Assembly: GCF_938045205.1 (NCBI RefSeq)
Contig: NZ_CALIMY010000129.1
Location: forward strand, 1 to 6,036
Length of the DNA stretch: 6,036 bases
Direction of reading: 5' to 3'
DNA from: an uncultured Campylobacter sp.
GTDB lineage: Bacteria; Campylobacterota; Campylobacteria; Campylobacterales; Campylobacteraceae
Shown: piece after piece, positions 1 through 5,016 of the stretch
How the letters are laid out: every line of letters begins with the position of its first letter
How positions within the stretch are numbered: position 1 is the stretch's first letter
The notes under the pieces: model-generated
The model's database searches: none
What the model saw: only the letters and a program-made list of their open reading frames with translations
Told to the model about the DNA's origin: nothing
Translations under genes and position numbers: made by a program

Positions 1-1
1 C

Positions 2-784
2 TGGACGAACGTAGCGTGCGTGATCGCAAATTTCGGACTTAAAATTCCACTCATCGCGACCGAGCACAACGCGCACGATTATCTGCGAAGCGGGCTTTTT
101 AGCCGCGTGCGCGATCTGTGCTATAAAAAAGCAGACGCGCTTACGGTGCTTACGCGCTCGGACTTTGAGTACTATTCGCGATTTGTCAAAAACTGCTTCG
201 TCGTGCATAACCCCTTTTTCGGCGAGATCTGCGACGCAAAAAGCGCCAAGCGAAACGTGATCTTAAGCGTCGGTAGGCTCGAGCCCGTAAAGGGGTATGA
301 AATTTACTTTGACGCGCTAAGCAGGATCGATAAAAGCCTGCTTGCGAAGTGGGAAATTTTAATCGCGGGCGACGGCTCGCTGCGCGAAAGCTTGCGCGAG
401 CTCGTGGCGCGGCTCGGGCTTGAAGTGCGATTTTTAGGGCATAAGCAGGACGTGAGCGAGCTGTATAAAGAAGCTAAAATTTTTGTGCTCAGTTCGCTTA
501 ATGAAGGGCTTTCGAACGTGCTGATCGAGTCTGCATTTTACGGCTGCGCACGGCTTAGCAGCGACACGGCGGGTGCAAAAGAGCTCATAAAGGACGGCCT
601 TAGCGGCATTTTGTTTAAATGCGGCGATGCGAATGAACTTGCGAGCAAGCTTGAAAATTTGATGCGCGATGAGGCGCTGCGAGACGCTCTCGTGCAAAAT
701 GCAAATGAAAGCTTAGACGAGTTTTCGCAAGAGCGTATCGTTGAGCTATGGCAGGGCTTGATCGATCGGTTTGCGCGCAAATAG
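2..784 (+). CDS. pglH: PglH, GalNAc transferase of N-glycan assembly (5' end missing)
   Basis: GT-B fold, GT4-type glycosyltransferase. In C. jejuni, PglH adds the last GalNAc residues to the undecaprenyl-PP-linked glycan on the cytoplasmic face of the inner membrane. The frame is open from base 2, so the GTG at 20 is an internal Val codon, not a start: the codons before it (2-19) read WTNVAC and continue the family pattern TN(I/V)AC..GLK.PLI..EH seen in C. jejuni PglH. About 260 residues are visible of a usual ~360, so roughly the first 95-100 are outside the window. Visible motifs are SVGRLE (from base 266), the nucleotide-sugar binding loop region, and E-G-L-S-N-V-L-I-E (from base 503), the E-x7-E motif of GT4 enzymes. 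The gene ends with two consecutive TAG codons (782-787). Assignment as PglH rather than another pgl GT4 rests on remembered similarity and on its place before pglJ. Upstream neighbours cannot be seen. Confidence 0.87.
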   Translation, partial: WTNVACVIANFGLKIPLIATEHNAHDYLRSGLFSRVRDLCYKKADALTVLTRSDFEYYSRFVKNCFVVHNPFFGEICDAKSAKRNVILSVGRLEPVKGYEIYFDALSRIDKSLLAKWEILIAGDGSLRESLRELVARLGLEVRFLGHKQDVSELYKEAKIFVLSSLNEGLSNVLIESAFYGCARLSSDTAGAKELIKDGLSGILFKCGDANELASKLENLMRDEALRDALVQNANESLDEFSQERIVELWQGLIDRFARK

Positions 785-1029
785 TAGTGCCGTTTATTAC
801 GTCGCCGCGGCGCGCAGGGATTAAATTTAAACTTCGGTGTGCTAAGATAGGCTCTTGCGCCCGAGCAAAACGGCGCGTTTAAATTTGCCGCATCGCGCGA
901 TGAAATTTAGCCGCTTAGAGCGACGTAAAATGCGCTAAATTTAAACAGATTGCGCGGCGCATGCTCGCGTAAAAAGCGGAACTAAAGCTTAAATTTAGGG
1001 CGCGGCAGCGATATTTAAAAGGTAAAGGG
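785..1029. other. pglH-pglJ intergenic gap with AAATTT words and palindromes
   Basis: This 245-bp gap has no convincing gene in any frame. It holds five AAATTT words (823-828, 881-886, 903-908, 937-942, 991-996). AAATTTAAAC occurs at 823-832 and 937-946, and its exact reverse complement lies between them at 877-886, so two alternative 10-bp pairings are possible. Perfect palindromes sit at 803-812 (CGCCGCGGCG) and 891-902 (CATCGCGCGATG). The latter is flanked by AAATTT on both sides. No palindrome is followed by a T-run, so an intrinsic terminator is not supported. Weak -10-like hexamers are TAAGAT (843-848, preceded by TGC) and TAAAAT (926-931), neither with a -35. In C. jejuni pglI lies between pglH and pglJ; nothing like it is here, and the gap is too short to hold it (about 930 bp). 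Confidence 0.6.
1018..1022 (+). promoter_or_regulatory. ribosome binding site of pglJ
   Basis: AAAGG lies 7 nt before the ATG at 1030. It supports that ATG as the start of pglJ, together with the family-typical N-terminus that follows it. Confidence 0.6.
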
Positions 1030-2148
1030 ATGAAGAAATTAAGCGTTTTTATCTATTCGATGGGAGGCGGCGGCGCCGAGCGCGTCGTAAGCAACCTCTT
1101 GGGCGAGCTTACGGCACACTACGAGGTGCATCTAGTGCTGATGAACGAGAGGATTTTTTATGAAATTCCAAGCGGCGTGCAGATTCATTTTATCGAAAAA
1201 TCAGCCCCTTTTGAAAATGGACTGCTGAAGCTCGCAAAACTGCCGTTTTTGGCGCTGCGCTACAAAAAGCTATGCGAGCGCCTAGGTATCGACATCCACT
1301 TCGTTTGGATGAACCGCCCTTGTTACGTGGCGGCGCTGGCGCGAGTTTACGGGCTACGCGGAACGATGATTTTTAACGAATGCTCGACGCCGTCGGTGCT
1401 GTATAAAGAGCCGAGCTTTAAATCCAAAATTTCAAAGCTTTTGCTTCGCAAGCTCTATCCGAAGGCTGATTTTATCTTTCCGAACTCGCTTGGAAATTTG
1501 CGCGATCTGGCGGATAATTTCGGAATTGACGAGCGCAAGATGAGCGTGCTATACAACGCGATCGATCTGGATGAGATCGGTCGCAAGGCAGGCGAGCAGG
1601 TCGCGCAGGAGCGACCGTTTTTCCTAAGCGTCGGCAGGCTCGATGCAGGCAAAAACCACACGCTTTTGATCCGCGCGTATGCAAATTTAAAAAATAATGA
1701 CAAAGACCTGCTGATCTTGGGCGACGGCGTGCTGCGAGCCGAGCTTGAGGCTCTGATAGAGAAGCTCGGCTTAAGCGGCCGCGTGAAGCTTTTAGGCTTT
1801 GACGCAAATCCGTATAAATATATGGCCAGATGCTATGCGTTTGTTTTCGTGAGCCTTTTTGAGGGGTTTTCAAACGCGCTTATTGAAGCTCTTGCGTGCG
1901 GCAAGCTCGTGATTTCAAGCGATCATCAAAGTGGCGCGCGCGAGCTTATGGGGCAGAGCGAATGGGGCGTGCTAGTGGGCGTGAACGATCTAGAAAGCAC
2001 TCAAGCGGCGATGCAAAAAGCGCTGGATGATGAAAATTATGTAAAATTTTATGAGAAAAAGGCTAAAATTAGAGCCTCGTTTTTCGATAAAAAACGGATA
2101 GCAAGCGAGCTGATCGCAAAAATAGAACAAATCGACGAAGGAAAATAG
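1030..2148 (+). CDS. pglJ: PglJ, GalNAc transferase adding the second GalNAc
   Basis: Complete 372-residue GT4-family glycosyltransferase. In C. jejuni, PglJ adds alpha-1,4-linked GalNAc to undecaprenyl-PP-diNAcBac-GalNAc, after PglA and before PglH, at the cytoplasmic face of the inner membrane. Length and sequence follow C. jejuni PglJ closely from memory: FIYSMGGGGAERVV at 7-20 (acceptor-side glycine loop), LPFLALRYKKLC at 71-82, NECSTPSVLY at 116-125, LYPKADFIFPNS at 142-153, SVGRLDAGKN at 200-209 (donor domain), LLGFDANPYKYMA at 254-266, and E278-G-F-S-N-A-L-I-E286, the E-x7-E motif. The start is fixed by the ATG at 1030 with AAAGG upstream and an N-terminus matching the family. It ends 2 bp before the pglB GTG, so the two are almost certainly co-transcribed and probably translationally coupled. 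The 245-bp gap upstream is the loosest junction in this stretch, so a separate promoter there is possible but not shown. PglH and PglJ share motif layout and are related paralogues. Confidence 0.94.
   Translation: MKKLSVFIYSMGGGGAERVVSNLLGELTAHYEVHLVLMNERIFYEIPSGVQIHFIEKSAPFENGLLKLAKLPFLALRYKKLCERLGIDIHFVWMNRPCYVAALARVYGLRGTMIFNECSTPSVLYKEPSFKSKISKLLLRKLYPKADFIFPNSLGNLRDLADNFGIDERKMSVLYNAIDLDEIGRKAGEQVAQERPFFLSVGRLDAGKNHTLLIRAYANLKNNDKDLLILGDGVLRAELEALIEKLGLSGRVKLLGFDANPYKYMARCYAFVFVSLFEGFSNALIEALACGKLVISSDHQSGARELMGQSEWGVLVGVNDLESTQAAMQKALDDENYVKFYEKKAKIRASFFDKKRIASELIAKIEQIDEGK
2137..2141 (+). promoter_or_regulatory. ribosome binding site deciding the GTG start of pglB
   Basis: GAAGG inside the last codons of pglJ lies 9 nt before the GTG at 2151. 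It supports translation starting at GTG, so that the unusual N-terminal extension is really made. No ATG or GTG with a comparable site lies near the beginning of the conserved PglB core. Confidence 0.6.
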
Positions 2149-2150
2149 GC

Positions 2151-4931
2151 GTGGGTGAAGAAAAAAAGGCTTTTAGCGTCAGAGAGATCGACGAAGGATC
2201 GGACGATCAAAAAGGCGCGCAATCAATGGGTGCTGACAAAGCTGCCTTAAGCGAAAATTTCGCTAGTGAGGGAAATTTTGACGCAGAGTATTCCGCAGGC
2301 GGCGGTGAGAATTTTAGCGGCGAAAATGCCGAGCTTAAGGGTAGCGAGGATACCGCGCCTCAGAGCGATAAAAATTCCGCGCTTGATGCAAAAAATTCTG
2401 CGAGCAAAAATTCCGCGCACGCCGGCGTTAAAAATTTAAGCGACGATCAAGCGCGCGCTGTTTCTGCAAAAATGCGAGCACAAAAAAAATCCAAAAAGGC
2501 TAAAAAATCAAGCGGACGAAATTCTACCTCGGTAAATTCTGAAAATTCCGCAGGCGCAAATTCTACAAACTCAAATTTGAAAGGCACTGCGAATTCCACG
2601 AGCAAAAATTCTACAAATAAAAATTCCGCTGGCGTTGCAAACTCTACAAATAAAAATTCCGCAAAAGCCGCTAATTTGGCTAAATTTAAAAATGCGAATT
2701 CCGCAAGTGCTTTAAATTCTACAAACGGCATAAATTCTGATAATTCTAAAAGCCCCACAACAGAAAATTCCCAGAATTCTAAAAATCAGTCAGCTGGCGC
2801 GCTTCCTGCTAGGCGCAGAATTTTTGGCTTTATAAAAAATTATGAGTTTTCCAAGCATATTTTGCTGATGATTTTGTTTGCGTTTGCCTTTAGCGTGGCG
2901 TTTCGCATGTGGTGGGTGCACTGGGCGAGCGGCTTTGCGAACTACTTTTTTTGGGACGGCGAGCTGATGATAAACACCAACGACGGCTACGCCTTTGCAG
3001 AGGGCGCGCGCGACCGCCTCGCCGGCTTTCATCAGCCCAACGATCTTAGCTACTTTAGTGCACCGCTTTCGATCGTGACGGCGTTTTTGGCTGAAATTTT
3101 GCCCTTTAAAATCGAGACGATCTTCGTTTATCTGCCGGCTTTGTTTAGCTCGCTCATCGTAGTGCCGATATTGCTTATCTCAAGTGAGTTTCGCTGCATG
3201 CGCGCGGGCTTCATTGGCGCGCTTGTCGCGAGCGTGGCGAATAGCTACTACAACCGCACTATGGCGGGGTATTACGACACCGATATGCTAAATATCGTGC
3301 TTGCGATGTGTATTTTGTGGGCGCTCATCCGCATTTGTACGCGCGGTTCGTGCAGCACGCTGTTTTGGCTGGGCGCGTTTACGATATTTTATATGTGGTG
3401 GTATCCGTCCAGCTTCTCGCTAAATTCCATGATGCTCGCCGTATTTTTTGCCTACACGCTGATTTTTAAGCGAAAAAGTGCGGTAAATTACGAAGCGATG
3501 ATTATCTTTTTGATCGCGCTTTGTTCCACGCCTTTGGTAGCTAAAATTTTAATCTCACTTGCGCTATTTTGGCTCTTTGCGTTTAGAGGAAAGCTATTAA
3601 ATTTTAAAATTTTAGCGATTATCGGTGCGCTTGCCATAGTCTTTTTCGTCGCAAACGGAGGTCTTAGCCCGATCATCTTTCAGGCGAAATTTTATATCTT
3701 CCGCTCCCTTGCGGACAACGCCGATACGGCATTTCATTTTTTCAACGTCAATCAAACAATCCAAGAATCGGGCATCGTGCCAACTAATATCTTTATGGAA
3801 CGCATCAGCTCGCACGTCGCGGTTTTCGTGATCGCGACGATCGGATATTTAGTGCTTTGCTTTAGGCATAAAGAATTTTTGCTCTCGATCCCGCTTCTGC
3901 TTTTGGGCTTTGCGGCGAACAAGGCAGGCCTTAGATTTACGATCTACGCCGTGGGCGTGATGGGGCTGAGCTTCGGATATATTTTGTATTTTTGCGTAAA
4001 GCGCTTGGATCTGCCAAAGATCGCGGGACGCGCGATACTGCTAATTTTGCCGGCACTTGCGATCTATCCTGCGTGGCAGCACATCGTCTCGTACAAGGTC
4101 GATACGGTCTTTTATCAAAGCGAAGTGCGGGTGCTCGATGAGCTTAAAGATAAAGCGAAGCGCGAGGATTACGCGCTTTCGTGGTGGGACTACGGATACG
4201 GCATACGCTATTACAGCGACGTAAAGACCCTCATCGACGGCGGCAAACACCTCGGCAACGATAATTTCCCCGTTAGCTTCGCGCTTTTTAAAGATCAGAT
4301 GAGCTCTGCGAATATGGCGCGCCTGGATGTCGAATACACCGAGCGCGGATATAGCGAAAAAATTCCAAACAAGCTAAAGCAAATTTTAAAAGATTATAAT
4401 GCCACAGACGTAAATGATTTTATCTTAAGCTTGGGACTGGCCGATTTTAAGCCGCCAAGGCCTACGCGCGACATCTACTACATCCTGCCCGATCGTATGA
4501 TGAATATCTTCCCTGTCGTTACGCAGTTTTCAAATATCGACATCACCGACGGCAAGCAGCTGGGCGAGCTGTTTTTCATAACGAGCGATAGGTTTGTTCA
4601 GGATCAAAGCGGCGTGCATATGGACAACGGCTTTTCGATCTCGCCGAGCCTTTTAAATTTAGAATATGGCGGCAGAAAATTCGCGATCAATACCTTTTAC
4701 GAAACGAGCTACGACGCGGGTGGCAAGCTTTCGGTAAAAGAGTTTAATATGGACAGCAGCGCGCAATTTTACGTGATTTTCATGCGCGATTACGGGCGAT
4801 TTTTGCTGCTAGATAAGACGATGCTAAACTCAAGCTATATTCAGCTTTTTGTATTTGAAAGATATAGGCCCGAGCTATTCGAGCCTGTGATCTTAAGCCC
4901 TGCTGTGAAAGTTTATAAATTAAAGCGCTAG
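2151..4931 (+). CDS. pglB: PglB, bacterial oligosaccharyltransferase with a long N-terminal extension
   Basis: STT3-family membrane enzyme that moves the lipid-linked glycan en bloc to Asn of D/E-X-N-X-S/T in periplasmic proteins. It is 926 aa against about 713 in C. jejuni; the excess is residues 1 to ~220, a low-complexity hydrophilic extension. The core begins near FIKNYEFSKHILLM (227-240), with about 13 hydrophobic segments between ~234 and ~642, then a periplasmic domain. By alignment from memory with C. jejuni/C. lari PglB, the catalytic and metal-site residues are present: D278 (NDGYAFAEG), D376 and D378 (YYDTD), E539 (NQTIQE). R551, 12 residues after E539, matches the Arg that reads the acidic -2 position. 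WWDYG is at 678-682, DGGKHLG at 696-702, and MxxI (MMNI) at 783-786. D748-Y-N750-A-T752 is a bacterial sequon at the place of the C. jejuni PglB self-glycosylation site (DYNQS). GTG start, 2 bp after pglJ, with GAAGG upstream. TAG stop at 4929. The core looks fully functional; the role of the extension is unknown. Confidence 0.97.
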   Translation: MGEEKKAFSVREIDEGSDDQKGAQSMGADKAALSENFASEGNFDAEYSAGGGENFSGENAELKGSEDTAPQSDKNSALDAKNSASKNSAHAGVKNLSDDQARAVSAKMRAQKKSKKAKKSSGRNSTSVNSENSAGANSTNSNLKGTANSTSKNSTNKNSAGVANSTNKNSAKAANLAKFKNANSASALNSTNGINSDNSKSPTTENSQNSKNQSAGALPARRRIFGFIKNYEFSKHILLMILFAFAFSVAFRMWWVHWASGFANYFFWDGELMINTNDGYAFAEGARDRLAGFHQPNDLSYFSAPLSIVTAFLAEILPFKIETIFVYLPALFSSLIVVPILLISSEFRCMRAGFIGALVASVANSYYNRTMAGYYDTDMLNIVLAMCILWALIRICTRGSCSTLFWLGAFTIFYMWWYPSSFSLNSMMLAVFFAYTLIFKRKSAVNYEAMIIFLIALCSTPLVAKILISLALFWLFAFRGKLLNFKILAIIGALAIVFFVANGGLSPIIFQAKFYIFRSLADNADTAFHFFNVNQTIQESGIVPTNIFMERISSHVAVFVIATIGYLVLCFRHKEFLLSIPLLLLGFAANKAGLRFTIYAVGVMGLSFGYILYFCVKRLDLPKIAGRAILLILPALAIYPAWQHIVSYKVDTVFYQSEVRVLDELKDKAKREDYALSWWDYGYGIRYYSDVKTLIDGGKHLGNDNFPVSFALFKDQMSSANMARLDVEYTERGYSEKIPNKLKQILKDYNATDVNDFILSLGLADFKPPRPTRDIYYILPDRMMNIFPVVTQFSNIDITDGKQLGELFFITSDRFVQDQSGVHMDNGFSISPSLLNLEYGGRKFAINTFYETSYDAGGKLSVKEFNMDSSAQFYVIFMRDYGRFLLLDKTMLNSSYIQLFVFERYRPELFEPVILSPAVKVYKLKR
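2373..2780 (+). repeat. Asn-Ser-rich low-complexity tract in the PglB extension
   Basis: Codons 75-210 of pglB contain 19 Asn-Ser dipeptides (N75, 82, 87, 124, 129, 132, 137, 140, 148, 153, 158, 164, 169, 183, 189, 195, 198, 206, 209). Six are Asn-Ser-Thr. Seventeen of the 19 use AAT followed by TCC or TCT, giving a recurring AATTC word, whereas Ser in the surrounding genes is often AGC. A Lys-rich stretch (107-120) interrupts the tract. There is no hydrophobic segment or signal peptide, and since the PglB N-terminus is cytoplasmic in known structures, this tract should be cytoplasmic. The uniform codons suggest growth by local duplication or slippage. No function is recognised. Confidence 0.85.
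2607..2672 (+). repeat. tandem 33-bp (11-codon) duplication within pglB
   Basis: Codons 153-163 (NSTNKNSAGVA) and 164-174 (NSTNKNSAKAA) form two adjacent 11-residue units. A 20-bp stretch is identical between them (2610-2629 and 2643-2662), while the last four codons differ. It keeps the reading frame. Confidence 0.85.
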
Positions 4932-4950
4932 ATAAATTTTGCCGCAAGCT

Positions 4951-4956
4951 AAGGAG
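4951..4956 (+). promoter_or_regulatory. strong Shine-Dalgarno before the short upstream ORF
   Basis: AAGGAG lies 6 nt before the ATG at 4963. It is the best ribosome binding site in the window, yet the ORF it serves has only 17 codons. Confidence 0.65.
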
Positions 4957-4962
4957 AAATTT

Positions 4963-5016
4963 ATGAAATTTAATCTCGCAACGCCAAACAAGGAATGCAA
5001 CAGATGGCTCGCATAG
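4963..5016 (+). CDS. 17-codon upstream ORF overlapping the pglA start
   Basis: ATG at 4963 opens a 17-residue peptide (MKFNLATPNKECNRWLA) ending in TAG at 5014-5016. It is in a different frame from pglA and its last 13 bases overlap the pglA start at 5004. It begins 31 bp after the pglB stop and has a near-ideal Shine-Dalgarno (AAGGAG, 4951-4956). The peptide matches no family I know and contains no run of one amino acid that would suggest classic attenuation. The arrangement suggests a leader that feeds terminating ribosomes to the pglA start, or a leftover start from which the frame was lost. C. jejuni PglA begins directly at MRIGF, so PglA does not need this segment. Confidence 0.4.
   Translation: MKFNLATPNKECNRWLA
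4990..4994 (+). promoter_or_regulatory. ribosome binding site of pglA
   Basis: AAGGA lies 9 nt before the ATG at 5004 and inside the short upstream ORF. It favours 5004 over the in-frame ATG at 4995, which directly abuts this site. Confidence 0.55.

Noticed and set aside
20..22. GTG as the start of the first gene
   Set aside because: The frame is open upstream to base 2, and the residues before it (WTNVAC) continue the PglH family pattern, so the gene begins outside the window.
803..812. GC-rich palindrome after pglH as an intrinsic terminator
   Set aside because: No loop and no following T-run; the dense + strand operon layout argues for read-through.
840..931. Promoter for pglJ (TAAGAT at 843-848 or TAAAAT at 926-931)
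   Set aside because: Only 4/6 and 5/6 matches to a -10, without a -35 or a clear upstream T-rich pattern, so not listed as a feature.
785..1029. Remnant of pglI in the gap
   Set aside because: Short frames read through here (for example before the stop at 907) show no PglI-like or GT2-like sequence.
1455..1873. Minus-strand ORFs of 82 and 133 codons opposite pglJ
   Set aside because: Shadows of a well-supported gene, Arg/Ser-rich with no recognisable domain.
2607..2672. CRISPR-like repeat (20 bp, 33-bp period)
   Set aside because: Only two units, with no real spacers, inside an intact reading frame. It is a coding duplication.
2447..2758. 103-codon minus-strand ORF with repeated Glu-Phe motifs
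   Set aside because: It is the mirror of the Asn-Ser codons of pglB (AATTC read backwards gives GAATT). It has no ribosome site or family match.
4995..4997. ATG 4995 as the start of pglA
   Set aside because: It directly abuts the AAGGA site, leaving no spacing. ATG 5004 has 9 nt spacing and gives the family N-terminus.
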